Below, in pieces: positions 19,514 through 30,768 of a DNA stretch of 41,292 nucleotides; the first letter of the stretch is position 1, and the number at the start of each line of letters is the position of its first letter. The translations under genes were made by a program, and so were the position numbers. The notes under the pieces were generated by a model that was not told where the DNA came from, did no database searches, and saw only the letters and a program-made list of their open reading frames with translations. This stretch comes from an uncultured Synechococcaceae cyanobacterium (lineage in GTDB: Bacteria; Cyanobacteriota; Cyanobacteriia; PCC-6307; Cyanobiaceae): the NCBI GenBank assembly GCA_902537275.1, contig CACBAW010000005.1, forward strand, positions 1 to 41,292, given 5' to 3'.

Positions 19514-19670
19514 TCTTTAAACAATATAACTAATATTTCAAGATGATTGCATGCTCAAACATAAAAAATTTCTTTTAGGAGATTTTTAATTTAATTTTAA
19601 TGTGTCAAATTAATCATCTTAAGAAAAAAAATTTTTAAAATAAACCTCTTTCAATTATTATTTTATTTGA

Positions 19671-19752
19671 GCGGTCGTGGCGGAATTGGTAGACGCGCGA
19701 GTTTTAGGTACTCGTATCTTCGGGTGTGGGAGTTCAAGTCTCCCCGACCGCA
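19671..19752 (+). tRNA. tRNA-Leu (anticodon TAG)
   Basis: GCGGTCG...CGACCGC acceptor stem, long variable arm, GGTTCAA-like T arm (GAGTTCAAGTCTC), anticodon loop TTTAGGT. Confidence 0.96.
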
Positions 19753-19823
19753 TTTAAGGAAATTCTGATAGATAGTTTGTTTATTGATATCAACTCTTAT
19801 ACTTTTATAAAGGAGTTAATTTA

Positions 19824-20273
19824 ATGAATAATTTGATACTTTATTTGGGAACTTTTTATATTTTGGTTGGGACCATTTTTCTTACTGTACCGATAATTTA
19901 TCTTGAGCTCGGTAAACCAAAAGACTTAATAAAAGCTTTTTTAAATTTATTAATAGGTCTGATATTAATAATTAAAAATAACACACTAGATGAATCATTT
20001 TTTGTAATTTTCCTTTTTTTAACAGTACTAGTTATTTTTTATCTAGTGGAACTTTTTTTATCTAGATGGTACCAATTGACAGATAACGAAAAGAAAAAAT
20101 TAATTACCTTTTTGGAGTTTAAAAATAACTTTTTGAAAATATTAGAATCTATAAATTTGATATTTGGTGATTTCACGAAACCTTCAAATTTTTTTAATTT
20201 TGGGAGCAATAATAAAAATACAACCCAAAAAAAGTGGGTAAGAAATGATAAAAATGATAATATAAAAGTCTGA
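19824..20273 (+). CDS. Membrane protein, possibly Ycf66-like
   Basis: 149 aa, at least three hydrophobic segments followed by a charged tail; family assignment tentative. Confidence 0.6.
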   Translation: MNNLILYLGTFYILVGTIFLTVPIIYLELGKPKDLIKAFLNLLIGLILIIKNNTLDESFFVIFLFLTVLVIFYLVELFLSRWYQLTDNEKKKLITFLEFKNNFLKILESINLIFGDFTKPSNFFNFGSNNKNTTQKKWVRNDKNDNIKV

Positions 20274-20394
20274 AATCAAATAAATTGGTTATTTGAAATT
20301 TCCCCCCAAAACTACAGGTCAATTAAGAAAGAATATAATGAATTAGATTTATTTAAATAATTCTTTTGATCACCAATATTTCTTATATCGTCTT

Positions 20395-23301
20395 ATGAAA
20401 TCTCAAAATAACAAAGAACAAAAATCGGACTTTTCTTATAAAGAAACTTTAAATTTATTAAAAACTGACTTCTCAATGCGCGCTAACTCAGTTGTGAGAG
20501 AACCTGAGATACAGAATTTTTGGGCTAACAATGATATAGATTTCCAATTAGGTTCAAACAATTCAGGCGAAATATTTACGTTACATGATGGTCCTCCTTA
20601 TGCAAATGGAGCCCTTCATATGGGTCATGCCCTTAATAAAGTTTTAAAAGACATAATAAATAAGTATAAAACCTTAAAAGGATTTAGGGTTCATTTCGTA
20701 CCTGGTTGGGACTGTCATGGATTACCTATTGAATTAAAAGTTCTTCAGAATTTAAAATCTGATGAAAGAAAGAATCTTGACACTCTAAATTTAAGAAAAA
20801 AAGCAACAGATTATGCCCATATCCAAATTAATAATCAGATGGAGGGTTTCAAAAGGTGGGGCATATGGGGAGATTGGAATAACCCTTACTTAACTCTTAA
20901 GAAAAGTTATGAATCTGCTCAGATTGGAGTATTTGGGAAAATGTTTTTAAATGGATATATTTATCGAGGTCTTAAACCTGTACATTGGAGTCCAAGTTCA
21001 AGGACTGCACTTGCAGAAGCAGAATTAGAATACCCTGATGAACATTATTCAAAAAGTATTTATGTTTCATTAAAAATCACTAAAATACCTGAGGAAATTC
21101 TATTAAATTTCATCCAAGAAAACCTCAATATCAAAAAAGATTTTTTTCAAAATAATTCTTTCATAACTATTTGGACTACTACTCCTTGGACCATACCTGC
21201 AAATGAAGCAGTTGCAGTAAATCCAAAAATAAAGTACGTTTTTGCTATCGATGAAGAGAAGAAAATTTACCTTTTTGCTGAGGATTTATCTTCTGAAATA
21301 AGTAAGAAATTTAATAAAGATTTCAAGGTGCTTTTAGAGGTAAAAGGCTCCAAATTGGAAAATATTGAATATCAACATCCCTCTAAGAATAAAAATTGCA
21401 GAATTGTAATTGGAGGAGATTATATTACTACAGAATCAGGGACTGGAATTGTTCATACCGCCCCTGGACATGGAATTGATGATTTTAATGTGGGTCAAAA
21501 ATATGATTTACCAATAACATGTGTCGTTGATGAAAAAGGTAACTTAAATGAATATTCTGGTCAATTCAAAGGATCAAATGTCCTGAAAGATGCAAATGAT
21601 TTAATTATTGAACATTTAAAAGTAAATAATTTGCTTCTATTACAAGAAAATTATAAGCATAGATATCCGTATGATTGGAGAACTAAAAAACCAACTATTT
21701 TTAGGGCAACAGAACAGTGGTTTGCATCCGTAAATGGCTTTAGATCATCTGCATTAAAGGCAATCGAAGATGTTGAATGGATGCCAGAGACTGGAAAGAA
21801 AAGAATTTATTCTATGGTTGTTGGTAGAGGAGATTGGTGTATTTCGAGACAAAGGTCATGGGGGGTCCCAATTCCAGTTTTTTATAAAAAAAATGGTAAT
21901 GACATTCTCCTCAACAAAGAGATAATTAATCATATTCAAAAACTTTTTAGTGAACATGGAGCAGATATTTGGTGGGATTGGGATGTTAAGAATCTTTTGC
22001 CAGAAAATTATGCAAAAGAATCTGATCTTTGGAAAAAAGGAACAGATACAATGGATGTCTGGTTCGATTCAGGATCTAGCTGGGCCGCAGTATGTGAACT
22101 AAGAGGGGAATTAAAGTATCCAGCAGATCTTTATTTAGAGGGCTCAGATCAACATCGAGGTTGGTTTCAGTCTTCTTTATTAACATCTGTTGCAGTCAAT
22201 AATAAACCTCCATATAAGAAAGTTTTAACTCATGGTTTTGCACTTGATGAAAACGGAAGAAAAATGAGCAAATCTTTAGGAAATGTTGTTGATCCAAATA
22301 TAATTATTAATGGAGGCAATAATAAAAAAACTGATCCTGCTTATGGTGCTGATGTTTTAAGGCTATGGGTAAGCTCAGTAGATTATTCAGTAGATGTTCC
22401 AATTGGTTCAAATATACTCAAGCAACTTTCAGATGTTTATAGAAAAGTTCGTAATACTGCAAGATATCTTCTAGGTAATATTCATGATTATGATCCTAAA
22501 ATTGATAGTTTTGAAATTGATCAATTGCCTCTCTTAGATCAATGGATGTTAGGCAGATTAGTTGAGGTTACAGATCAAATATCAAATGCTTATGAAAATT
22601 ATGAATTTTCCAAATTTTTCCAAATTTTGCAAAGTTTTTGCGTTGTAGATTTATCAAATTTTTATTTGGATATTGCAAAGGATAGGTTATATGTAAGTTC
22701 TAAATCACAATTTAGGAGAAGATCTTGTCAGTTCGTCATGTCAAAAGTTGTTGAAAATTTAGCCGTACTTATTTCTCCAGTGCTTTGTCATATGGCTGAA
22801 GATATTTGGCAAAATATTCCATATTTAACTGAAGAAAAATCAGTCTTTCAAAGAGGATGGCCAATATTTTCGCAGTCATGGAAAAATCAAATACTTAATA
22901 AGCACATTGCAAATTTAAGAAATTTGAGAGTTGAAATTAACAAGGCTATAGAAGGATGTAGGAACAAACAAATAATTGGTGCAGCTTTGGAAACTGAAGT
23001 TAATTATTTACCTGAAGATAAATCTTTAAAAGATTCACTTACCTGGCTTAAAGAATTTGGCAATCAAGATGTAGATTTATTTAGAGATTGGCTTATAGTA
23101 TCAAACTTCCAAGTGGTATCCGATTTGGGGGAGAATTCTCTGACTATTGATAACAATACACTTGGTAAAATTCAAATAAATAAAGCTCAAGGTCAAAAAT
23201 GTGATAGATGTTGGCATTATCATAAAGAAATTTTTAATGGAATCCAAAATACAAAATTATGCAAAAGATGTTCAAATATTATTAATTTTGAATTTATTTA
23301 A
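20395..23301 (+). CDS. ileS: Isoleucyl-tRNA synthetase
   Basis: 968 aa; [48 protein letters not shown]-terminal zinc-binding CDRCW...CKRC. Confidence 0.99.
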   Translation: MKSQNNKEQKSDFSYKETLNLLKTDFSMRANSVVREPEIQNFWANNDIDFQLGSNNSGEIFTLHDGPPYANGALHMGHALNKVLKDIINKYKTLKGFRVHFVPGWDCHGLPIELKVLQNLKSDERKNLDTLNLRKKATDYAHIQINNQMEGFKRWGIWGDWNNPYLTLKKSYESAQIGVFGKMFLNGYIYRGLKPVHWSPSSRTALAEAELEYPDEHYSKSIYVSLKITKIPEEILLNFIQENLNIKKDFFQNNSFITIWTTTPWTIPANEAVAVNPKIKYVFAIDEEKKIYLFAEDLSSEISKKFNKDFKVLLEVKGSKLENIEYQHPSKNKNCRIVIGGDYITTESGTGIVHTAPGHGIDDFNVGQKYDLPITCVVDEKGNLNEYSGQFKGSNVLKDANDLIIEHLKVNNLLLLQENYKHRYPYDWRTKKPTIFRATEQWFASVNGFRSSALKAIEDVEWMPETGKKRIYSMVVGRGDWCISRQRSWGVPIPVFYKKNGNDILLNKEIINHIQKLFSEHGADIWWDWDVKNLLPENYAKESDLWKKGTDTMDVWFDSGSSWAAVCELRGELKYPADLYLEGSDQHRGWFQSSLLTSVAVNNKPPYKKVLTHGFALDENGRKMSKSLGNVVDPNIIINGGNNKKTDPAYGADVLRLWVSSVDYSVDVPIGSNILKQLSDVYRKVRNTARYLLGNIHDYDPKIDSFEIDQLPLLDQWMLGRLVEVTDQISNAYENYEFSKFFQILQSFCVVDLSNFYLDIAKDRLYVSSKSQFRRRSCQFVMSKVVENLAVLISPVLCHMAEDIWQNIPYLTEEKSVFQRGWPIFSQSWKNQILNKHIANLRNLRVEINKAIEGCRNKQIIGAALETEVNYLPEDKSLKDSLTWLKEFGNQDVDLFRDWLIVSNFQVVSDLGENSLTIDNNTLGKIQINKAQGQKCDRCWHYHKEIFNGIQNTKLCKRCSNIINFEFI

Positions 23302-23633
23302 ATCCAGTTTTTTTGATTTAAAAAGAAAAATGAGTTTTGATTTTCTCTTATAAAATTTTCTTCGGTTTCTGTTAACGGTGCTTTATAAAGTTTAAAGTTT
23401 GTAATTGTATAAGAAAGTGTTATTACTTTTTTTTCTGAATCTATTTCTATTGGATGAGTTGTTGAGCTACTGTAACCTCTGAAAATAAGTATTTCTAATT
23501 TTTCTTTTTGATTTTCTTTTAGAATGAATCCCTCTAGTTTAAGAATCCTATCAAGCAACTTGGAACTTATTTTTTCAAGACTATTTATTAAATCAATTTT
23601 TGCCATTTTCTGAGAAGCAGGAGTTTCTTCCAT
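23298..23633 (-). CDS. Conserved hypothetical protein (111 aa)
   Basis: Compact gene overlapping the ileS stop by 4 nt; [26 protein letters not shown]. Confidence 0.65.
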   Translation of the reverse strand: MEETPASQKMAKIDLINSLEKISSKLLDRILKLEGFILKENQKEKLEILIFRGYSSSTTHPIEIDSEKKVITLSYTITNFKLYKAPLTETEENFIRENQNSFFFLNQKNWI

Positions 23634-24216
23634 TTTTAGGTAACTTGATTATTGACCATTGTATAAGGCCTAAAATATAGATTAATAATAAAAATAATCC
23701 TAAGAATTTTGATATCGGCTGAGTAAAGTTAGCTCCAAAGAAAAAATTAAATAAATTTTTTATAGTAATATATAAATTTGAAGAAGGCTGAAGCCATATT
23801 GCACACGCATCCGAATTAACAAATGAAAAGCAGTTGAAGTTTAGTAAACTCTGAATAAAGAAATTGAGAGATATAAAAGTTATCGTCCATCTCCATATTT
23901 TTGTGGTTGTGGTAAGGGAGTAAGAAAAATCATATTCTCTTAATTCATCATTAATATCGTTCCAAAACCAAACTGAAACTGTCATTAATAATGTTGAAAT
24001 ATTTGTTATCACAAGAGCATAATTATACTTTCCTATTAAAAGTAGAAGGCTTATAAAAAATAAAAGGGATACTTTCCAATAAATTGATATAAGTTTAATA
24101 ACTACCTTATTTCTTTTTTTAATTGACCAGAAGGATAGAGTTACAGGGATACCAATAAGGAAAATTATTGAAAGTTGAAAGGATAGCCAAATAGAAAGTT
24201 GATTAAAAACGTTCAA
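23593..24216 (-). CDS. Multi-TM membrane protein (DUF3177-like)
   Basis: 207 aa with several hydrophobic helices; [31 protein letters not shown]. Confidence 0.65.
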   Translation of the reverse strand: MNVFNQLSIWLSFQLSIIFLIGIPVTLSFWSIKKRNKVVIKLISIYWKVSLLFFISLLLLIGKYNYALVITNISTLLMTVSVWFWNDINDELREYDFSYSLTTTTKIWRWTITFISLNFFIQSLLNFNCFSFVNSDACAIWLQPSSNLYITIKNLFNFFFGANFTQPISKFLGLFLLLIYILGLIQWSIIKLPKNGRNSCFSENGKN

Positions 24217-24287
24217 AACTTTTTCTTTTTAAACACATAATAATTAAACATCAAACTGTTACTTTTGAACTTACTATTGTCATAGTT

Positions 24288-24968
24288 ATGAATATTGTGC
24301 ATCCTTATATTATTGCCCAGGAATATATTGATAATTGTATGAGACAGCATGTTAATCCCCTTAGTAGTAATTTCAATCAAATTGAGAGAATACCTTCTTT
24401 GAGCGAAATGTTTGATGATTCTAAATCGAATCTTCATTTGGATATAGGTTGTGCTGCTGGTGAGTTTCTATTTGATTTAGCTTTAGTTAATAATAGTTGG
24501 AATTATTTAGGAATTGAAATCCGTGAGAAATTAGTCAAAAATGCTAAATTAAAAGTCATTGAACGAGAAATCAAAAATCTATATTTTATATTTGGTAATG
24601 CTAATAATATTTTGAATGATGTCCAAAATAAATTTATTGTCAAAAATCTAAAAAGTATTTCTTTTAATTTCCCAGATCCTTGGTTTAAAAAGAGGCATTT
24701 CAAAAGGCGTGTAATTCAGCCAGGATTTATTAATATGCTCTCAAATTCATTGCAAAAAGGAACCCTAATTTTTATAAAAACAGATGTAAAGGATTTATTC
24801 GATTATATGGATTGCACTATATCAAGTAATTTTCATTTTAAAACAATAGATAAAAAAGATCTTAATTGTTCTGAAAGTTTTAATCCAATTGAAGTTAAAA
24901 CTCATAGGGAAAAGTATGTTGTTGTTAACCAACTTGATATTTATGAAAAAATTTATATAAAAATTTAA
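24288..24968 (+). CDS. trmB: tRNA (guanine-N7-)-methyltransferase
   Basis: 226 aa; [55 protein letters not shown]. Confidence 0.95.
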   Translation: MNIVHPYIIAQEYIDNCMRQHVNPLSSNFNQIERIPSLSEMFDDSKSNLHLDIGCAAGEFLFDLALVNNSWNYLGIEIREKLVKNAKLKVIEREIKNLYFIFGNANNILNDVQNKFIVKNLKSISFNFPDPWFKKRHFKRRVIQPGFINMLSNSLQKGTLIFIKTDVKDLFDYMDCTISSNFHFKTIDKKDLNCSESFNPIEVKTHREKYVVVNQLDIYEKIYIKI

Positions 24969-24975
24969 TTCATCG

Positions 24976-26328
24976 TTAATTTTTTATTTTATCAATTTCT
25001 AAAAAGAGTTTGTTTGTTATTTCTCTTGATAAAGAATGCACTTCATTATGATTTTTGGCTTCAACTAGAACTCTGATTACAGGTTCTGTACCGCTAGGCC
25101 TTATATAAACTCTACAATTTTCCGAATATATTGCCTGAAAATTTTTTATAGATTCATTAATTAAGATTTTGTTTTTTGGATTTAGTTTATTAATATTAAA
25201 ATCTAATTTAATATTTGTTAGTTTTTGAGGAAAAGGTACGAAACTACTTTTAAGCCAATCATTTAAATTAATATTTTTCTTTTTACAATATTTAGAAATT
25301 TGAAGTGCAGTCAATATCCCATCACCAGAAAAGTTATTAATTTTTGAAAGTATATGACCTGACTGCTCACCTCCTAAAACAGCTCTCTTTTTCTTAATTG
25401 CGTTATGAACATATTTATCTCCTACATCAGTTCTATGTAAAATTCCTCCAATTTTCTTCCAGGACTTTTCAAAACCTAAGTTTGCCATTTGCGTTGATAT
25501 TAGTAAATTATTGGTGAGAATTTTTTCTTCCATAAGTTCTCTACCCCAAAGAAAAAGAATATGATCTCCATCCAGCACATTGCCTTCTGAATCGATTCCA
25601 ATTACTCTATCGGCATCTCCATCGAAGCTGAATCCCATATCCGCAGGACTCTCTCTTAATGCTTTTTTTAATGGTTCGAGATTAGTAGAACCACAATTCA
25701 AATTAATTTTCAAACCATTTTTAGAGTTATTGATAACTTTTACATCAGCACCAAGAGACTGAAAAATTTTTTTTGCGCAAGTTGTAGCTGATCCATAGCA
25801 TGTGTCTAATATTATTCTCAACCCGCTTAAACTTTCTCCACCCATTGTTTGGATTAGGCTTTTAATATAAGTATCCATAAGATCTTTACTTGTTTTTAGG
25901 GAAACCACTTTTGTAGGAATTGATATATTTTGTTTTGACTCTTCAATTATTTTTTGAATTTTACTCTCAAAATTTTTAGTAATTTTTAGACCATTATGAT
26001 CAAAAATTTTTATTCCATTATATTCTGGCGGATTATGACTTGCAGATATCATGACACCACTGCTCAAGTTCTCTTGTTTGATTAAAAAAGGTATAGCTGG
26101 GGTTGGGCAGATTCCAAGATTTATAAATTTTTTTCCACTTTTATTTATACCTTGTGTTAGAGCCTGAAGCAGAATATCTCCACTAATTCTTGTATCTCTT
26201 CCAATTAATATTGGATTTTTATTTTCCAAAGTAGAACCTAGAGCATAACCTACTTTGTAGGCTAGAGAATAAGTTATCTCTTCATTAAATCTTCCTCTTA
26301 TTCCATCAGTTCCAAAGATTGATTGCAT
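24976..26328 (-). CDS. glmM: Phosphoglucosamine mutase
   Basis: 450 aa; [63 protein letters not shown]. Confidence 0.97.
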   Translation of the reverse strand: MQSIFGTDGIRGRFNEEITYSLAYKVGYALGSTLENKNPILIGRDTRISGDILLQALTQGINKSGKKFINLGICPTPAIPFLIKQENLSSGVMISASHNPPEYNGIKIFDHNGLKITKNFESKIQKIIEESKQNISIPTKVVSLKTSKDLMDTYIKSLIQTMGGESLSGLRIILDTCYGSATTCAKKIFQSLGADVKVINNSKNGLKINLNCGSTNLEPLKKALRESPADMGFSFDGDADRVIGIDSEGNVLDGDHILFLWGRELMEEKILTNNLLISTQMANLGFEKSWKKIGGILHRTDVGDKYVHNAIKKKRAVLGGEQSGHILSKINNFSGDGILTALQISKYCKKKNINLNDWLKSSFVPFPQKLTNIKLDFNINKLNPKNKILINESIKNFQAIYSENCRVYIRPSGTEPVIRVLVEAKNHNEVHSLSREITNKLFLEIDKIKN

Positions 26329-26466
26329 AATTAGATTTCGGGAATCAAAGAAATTTTTGATAACTTTTCATTCCTTATTTTATCAGTTGATTAAAAACTT
26401 ATAGTTTACAATTCTCTTTATTTATTTAACTTATTTAAGATACATATAGATAATAATACCCTAATA

Positions 26467-27012
26467 GTGCAATCTGAAAGTCGAGAGCCAATTTTAAAGA
26501 CAAATTTAAAAATTTTGCTTGTTTTGATTATATCTATTTTTATTATTTCAATGCTTTTTTTGAAAAATATATTTTTTAAATCAACTTATCTTCTAAAGAG
26601 TTTTGGAGAATTATCTGTTGACCCTAAAATAGCTTTTACAAATAATAAGCCTACATTTTTGGAATTTTATGCTGAGTGGTGTGAAGTCTGCAAAGAAATG
26701 GCTCCACAAGTTTCTGCTTTTAAAGATGAATACGAAAAAGATATTAATTTTGTTTTTTTAAATGTTGATAATCAAAAATGGGCTAATTATATCCAGAAGT
26801 TTGCTGTCAATGGTATTCCTCAAGTTAATCTTTTTGATAAAAAGGGTAATCTAGTATCAACTTTTATTGGTAAACAAGATGAAATGAAAATAAGAAAATC
26901 TCTTAATAATTTAGAGAATGAAGAGAAACCTTATGAGGAAATTATTAATGCTGAATTTTCAATAATACAAGAAAATAAAAATAATGAGGTTAATCCTCGT
27001 AGTCATGGATAA
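26467..27012 (+). CDS. Membrane-anchored thioredoxin-like protein (TxlA/HCF164-like)
   Basis: 181 aa, GTG start, N-terminal TM, FLEFYAEWCEVCKEMAP with CxxC. Confidence 0.87.
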   Translation: MQSESREPILKTNLKILLVLIISIFIISMLFLKNIFFKSTYLLKSFGELSVDPKIAFTNNKPTFLEFYAEWCEVCKEMAPQVSAFKDEYEKDINFVFLNVDNQKWANYIQKFAVNGIPQVNLFDKKGNLVSTFIGKQDEMKIRKSLNNLENEEKPYEEIINAEFSIIQENKNNEVNPRSHG

Positions 27013-27015
27013 TTT

Positions 27016-27663
27016 TTACCATTCTAAAGATTTTGATACGATAGGAAAACTTTTTTTAAAAATAGACTTGCAATTTTGGGCTATAGATTTGTGTTCTTTT
27101 TGGGTGCCGTGAGCCGATCTTAAATGAATGTAATGGATCCATGATCTGCATGATCCAGACATATAGATTCTTGTTGGAGTCGCTAATGGTAAAACAAATC
27201 TCGCACATTCTTTGGCTACACCTTCAGCAAGTAAATCTTCATATAATTCTGAAGCAGCTTGAAAATGTAAACCAATTTTTTCATTAAATCTTTTTTTTAA
27301 CTCATCAGGGAGATCAGGAATTGAATTTTGCCTGTTTTTAAAATCTTGACGCCTTAACTCTGGTAACGGGATATTACCCAATTGAGAACTATCTGCATAT
27401 CTCTGTGAAAATTCCTGGAAAGTAAATGATCTGTGTCTTAAAATTTGGGCAGCGATTCCTCTGTTAGTTTCTATTTGTAAGGTCATAAATGATTGTTCAA
27501 AAACACTCCAATGTTCATTTTTAATGCAATAACTCAATAATTTCGAATAGTCTTCATTTTCCTGATTTTTTGGATTACTAACTCTTGCAATGTAAGCCAT
27601 TGTTTTTTCTGCATCTGGAGTTAGGGAAATCAATTCAACTTTACTCATTTTAGATTTTTGCAA
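27016..27663 (-). CDS. thyX: Flavin-dependent thymidylate synthase
   Basis: 215 aa; ThyX motif RHRSFTFQEFSQRY (RHRX7S), LPLATPTRIYMSGSCRSWIHYIHLR. Confidence 0.96.
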   Translation of the reverse strand: MQKSKMSKVELISLTPDAEKTMAYIARVSNPKNQENEDYSKLLSYCIKNEHWSVFEQSFMTLQIETNRGIAAQILRHRSFTFQEFSQRYADSSQLGNIPLPELRRQDFKNRQNSIPDLPDELKKRFNEKIGLHFQAASELYEDLLAEGVAKECARFVLPLATPTRIYMSGSCRSWIHYIHLRSAHGTQKEHKSIAQNCKSIFKKSFPIVSKSLEW

Positions 27664-28243
27664 GAGTTACTTTTTCTGGTTGGTTTTGATATTTACCTCT
27701 TCTATCATCATAAGTTGTAGAGCATGGATCACCTTCAAAAAAGAGTAGTTGGCAAATACCCTCTTCAGCATAAATTCTGCAATCTGCGCCTGAACTATTA
27801 CTAAATTCTAGAGTTAGATGACCTTCCCACCCTGCCTCTGCGGGCGTTGTATTAACAATAATTCCAAGTCGTGCATAAGTACTTTTGCCTATACAGATTA
27901 CAGTAATATTTTCTGGCACTTTCATCTTTTCTAAAGCAACTCCTAAACCATAGGAATGCGCAGGAAGAATAAAAAAGTCTCCATCATTATCATGGTGAAG
28001 AACAGTTTTCTCTAAATTATTTGGATTAAACTTTTTGGGGTTCATCACAGTCCCAGGGATATGTCTGAAAATTAGGAATTCTTTAGATGAAAGTCTTAAA
28101 TCATAGCCATAAGATGAACATCCGTAACTCAAAACTGGCTTTTGCTTATTGTCAGGTTCAAGATGTCTCACTAAATTTGATTGAAAGGGTTTAATCATAC
28201 CTTCCGAAGCTTTTTGATTTATCCAGAGATCATTTTTTAGCAT
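27650..28243 (-). CDS. dcd: dCTP deaminase
   Basis: 197 aa; CIGKSTYARLGIIVNTTPAEAGWEGHLTLEFSN. Confidence 0.95.
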   Translation of the reverse strand: MLKNDLWINQKASEGMIKPFQSNLVRHLEPDNKQKPVLSYGCSSYGYDLRLSSKEFLIFRHIPGTVMNPKKFNPNNLEKTVLHHDNDGDFFILPAHSYGLGVALEKMKVPENITVICIGKSTYARLGIIVNTTPAEAGWEGHLTLEFSNSSGADCRIYAEEGICQLLFFEGDPCSTTYDDRRGKYQNQPEKVTLAKI

Positions 28244-28247
28244 TTTT

Positions 28248-28829
28248 TTATGAGCGAAGTTCGGTAATTTGGTTGGCCATTAATAATAAATCTTTAGGTA
28301 TATCTGTTCCTGTAAGGATTACATCTCCTGATATAAATCGGTTTTCAAGTGTTGAAATCAAATCATCTTTATCGATAAATTTCATGTCAATAGCTAAAAA
28401 GATTTCATCAAGTATGATTTGGTCGTTCTCTCCAGACTGTAGTTCTCTTTTACAAAAATTCCATAATTCAATAGTAGATTCATGAATAGATTTTTTTAAA
28501 TTTTTATTATTTTCAATTGCTTCATAATTATATTGATCAAAGGAATGGGATGATCTTACCCAGGTTAAATTACCGCATAGCTTTACCGCATGATCAACTC
28601 CTTGCTTGACCCCTCCTTTCATAAATTGTATTAGTAGCACTTTCCTTCCAAGAGCAGCATTTCTTAGAGAGTCTCTAATGATAGATGTATAGCTACCTCT
28701 AAATGAAGATTGATAGATTTGAATTTGTCCGTTTTGTGGAAATTTTTTTAGGTTACTTTTTTTAGTAGTATTTGTTTTTACAACATCAAGATTACCTTTT
28801 GAATAAATATGAGATGAACTAATTACCAT
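28248..28829 (-). CDS. cobO: Cob(I)alamin adenosyltransferase (CobO/BtuR type)
   Basis: 193 aa; NAALGRKVLLIQFMKGGVKQGVDHAVKLCGNLTWVR, QIILDEIFLAIDMKFI. Confidence 0.87.
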   Translation of the reverse strand: MVISSSHIYSKGNLDVVKTNTTKKSNLKKFPQNGQIQIYQSSFRGSYTSIIRDSLRNAALGRKVLLIQFMKGGVKQGVDHAVKLCGNLTWVRSSHSFDQYNYEAIENNKNLKKSIHESTIELWNFCKRELQSGENDQIILDEIFLAIDMKFIDKDDLISTLENRFISGDVILTGTDIPKDLLLMANQITELRS

Positions 28830-28965
28830 TATTTAGATTCTTTCTACATGCAGTATAATTAGAATCTAATAACGCTGCATATAGTGTAATTTTACTTAAA
28901 AAAGATTCAAGCAACTTGAAACTGCCTGGAAAAAGCATATTGACAAACTGATAAGAATTGAAAAT

Positions 28966-28981
28966 TGTTACAGTTGATACA
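28966..28981 (+). promoter_or_regulatory. Putative NtcA-binding box upstream of ntcA
   Basis: TGTTACAGTTGATACA = TGT-N10-ACA (GTT-N8-TAC, one mismatch to GTA-N8-TAC), 48 nt upstream of the ntcA ATG. Confidence 0.6.
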
Positions 28982-29028
28982 AGATATTTTAGGGTGTCTC
29001 CTTAAATTTTTTAATAGTCAAGATATTT

Positions 29029-29763
29029 ATGATACCTGCTTCACGAGGATTCAACCGCTTTAGTTCGCAACAATCCGGACAAAGAAAAATTAACTCTGTT
29101 GGAGAACGTTTTCCAGTAAATAGAACTTTAATGGAAGTTATTAAAGGTCTAGATGGTGCAAGCACAGAAATGGTTGAGAGATCTAAAACAATATTCTTCC
29201 CTGGTGACCCTGCTGAAAGGGTTTATCTTATAAGAAGAGGAGCAGTAAGATTGTCAAGAGTTTATGAGTCAGGTGAAGAAATAACTGTTGCTCTTTTAAG
29301 AGAGAATAGTCTCTTTGGTGTTTTATCTCTTTTGACAGGCCATAGATCCGATCGTTTTTACCATGCCATAGCATTCACAAGAGTTGAAATGATAACAGCA
29401 CCTGCAAATTCTGTTTTAAGAGCTATAGAGGAAGATGCATCAGTAGGACTATTACTTTTACAGGGGCTTTCAAGTAGGATCCTGCAAACTGAAACAATGA
29501 TAGAAACTCTCACACATAGAGATATGTCTTCTCGTTTAGTAAGTTTTTTAATGGTCCTTTGTAGAGACTTTGGAGTTGCAGGCGAAAAAGGTATTACGAT
29601 AGATTTAAGGCTTTCACATCAGGCAATTGCTGAAGCTATTGGTTCTACAAGAGTAACCATTACAAGATTATTAGGAGATTTAAAGGATTCAGGTCTTCTT
29701 AATATTGAAAGAAAAAAGATCACAGTTTTCGATCCAATTGCTCTTGCAAAAAGATTTAATTGA
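29029..29763 (+). CDS. ntcA: Global nitrogen regulator NtcA (CRP/FNR family)
   Basis: 244 aa; [62 protein letters not shown]. Confidence 0.98.
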   Translation: MIPASRGFNRFSSQQSGQRKINSVGERFPVNRTLMEVIKGLDGASTEMVERSKTIFFPGDPAERVYLIRRGAVRLSRVYESGEEITVALLRENSLFGVLSLLTGHRSDRFYHAIAFTRVEMITAPANSVLRAIEEDASVGLLLLQGLSSRILQTETMIETLTHRDMSSRLVSFLMVLCRDFGVAGEKGITIDLRLSHQAIAEAIGSTRVTITRLLGDLKDSGLLNIERKKITVFDPIALAKRFN

Positions 29764-29784
29764 TTCATCATAAATTATGATGTA

Positions 29785-30768
29785 TTGAGTATATGCAAAA
29801 GTGTGGCTTGGATTTTAATTGTTTTTTTAATATTTCTGGGGGGATTAATTGCACCATTTGGGGATATTCTTGGAACAAAGATTGGTAAAGCAAGATTTAG
29901 TATCTTAAAATTAAGACCAAAAAAAACAGCTACTATAATAACTATTTTTACTGGCGGGTTTATTAGTTCAATATCAATAGGGTTGTTAATTTTAGTAAGT
30001 GAAGAATTCAGGCAAAGGCTTTTTGTTGATATTCCTTTTTTGCAAAAAACTTTAGATGAAAGTAAAAAAGCTTTAATCCCTTTACAGGAAGAACGAAAGG
30101 AACTTGAAGGTAAAATTATTCAAAAAGAAAAGGAGTTAAATCAATTAAAAAATAATATTAAAGAATTTAGGAGAGGAAATATTGTTATTAGAAGAGGACA
30201 AACTTTATTTATTGCTGAGATTAATTCTAGCTCAAATATAAAATTAGAATTAACAAAAATCTATAATGAAGCTGATAAATTCGCTAGGAAAGTTGTTATA
30301 CCAACTAATAAAAAAGTAAAAAATATTCTTTTGTGGAGACCTAGTGATATTACAAATATTGAGACAATAGCTGCTAAGGGTGGTAACTGGATTTTATTAA
30401 TTAAATCAGCAACAAATGTTTTAAAAGGGGATAATTATGTTTTTGTAGCACCTGATTTAGTAGAGAATAGGCTTATAGTTAAAAAAGGGGACATTATTAC
30501 AAGTTCAATTTTTAGAGAAAGTGATTTAAATCTAAAATCAATAGATTTAAATATTAAATCATTGCTTAGAGCAACAAGGGATGAAATTAAGTCAAAAGGA
30601 TCACAAGTTAGTGAAATTAATACAAATGGAAATTTTGTTAAGAAAATTAGAGACTTTCTTCGAGAAAATCAAAATATCAAATTTAAGTTAGAAGTAGTAT
30701 CTATGAGAGATAGTAAAACTATAGAACCCATAGTCGTTGAAATTAATATTTTAAAGATTGCATCTTAA
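29785..30768 (+). CDS. DUF3084-like membrane/coiled-coil protein
   Basis: 327 aa, TTG start; two TM segments, GTKIGKARFSILKLRPKKTATIITIFTG, coiled coil, abuts the next gene. Confidence 0.78.
   Translation: MSICKSVAWILIVFLIFLGGLIAPFGDILGTKIGKARFSILKLRPKKTATIITIFTGGFISSISIGLLILVSEEFRQRLFVDIPFLQKTLDESKKALIPLQEERKELEGKIIQKEKELNQLKNNIKEFRRGNIVIRRGQTLFIAEINSSSNIKLELTKIYNEADKFARKVVIPTNKKVKNILLWRPSDITNIETIAAKGGNWILLIKSATNVLKGDNYVFVAPDLVENRLIVKKGDIITSSIFRESDLNLKSIDLNIKSLLRATRDEIKSKGSQVSEINTNGNFVKKIRDFLRENQNIKFKLEVVSMRDSKTIEPIVVEINILKIAS

Noticed and set aside
22609-22640. Short tandem-like run ttttccaaatttttccaaattttgcaaag
   Set aside because: Inside ileS and encodes ordinary residues ([10 protein letters not shown]); AT-rich coincidence.
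24213-24437. 74-aa minus-strand ORF overlapping the trmB start
   Set aside because: Antisense to the conserved trmB N-terminus and without coherent domain features.
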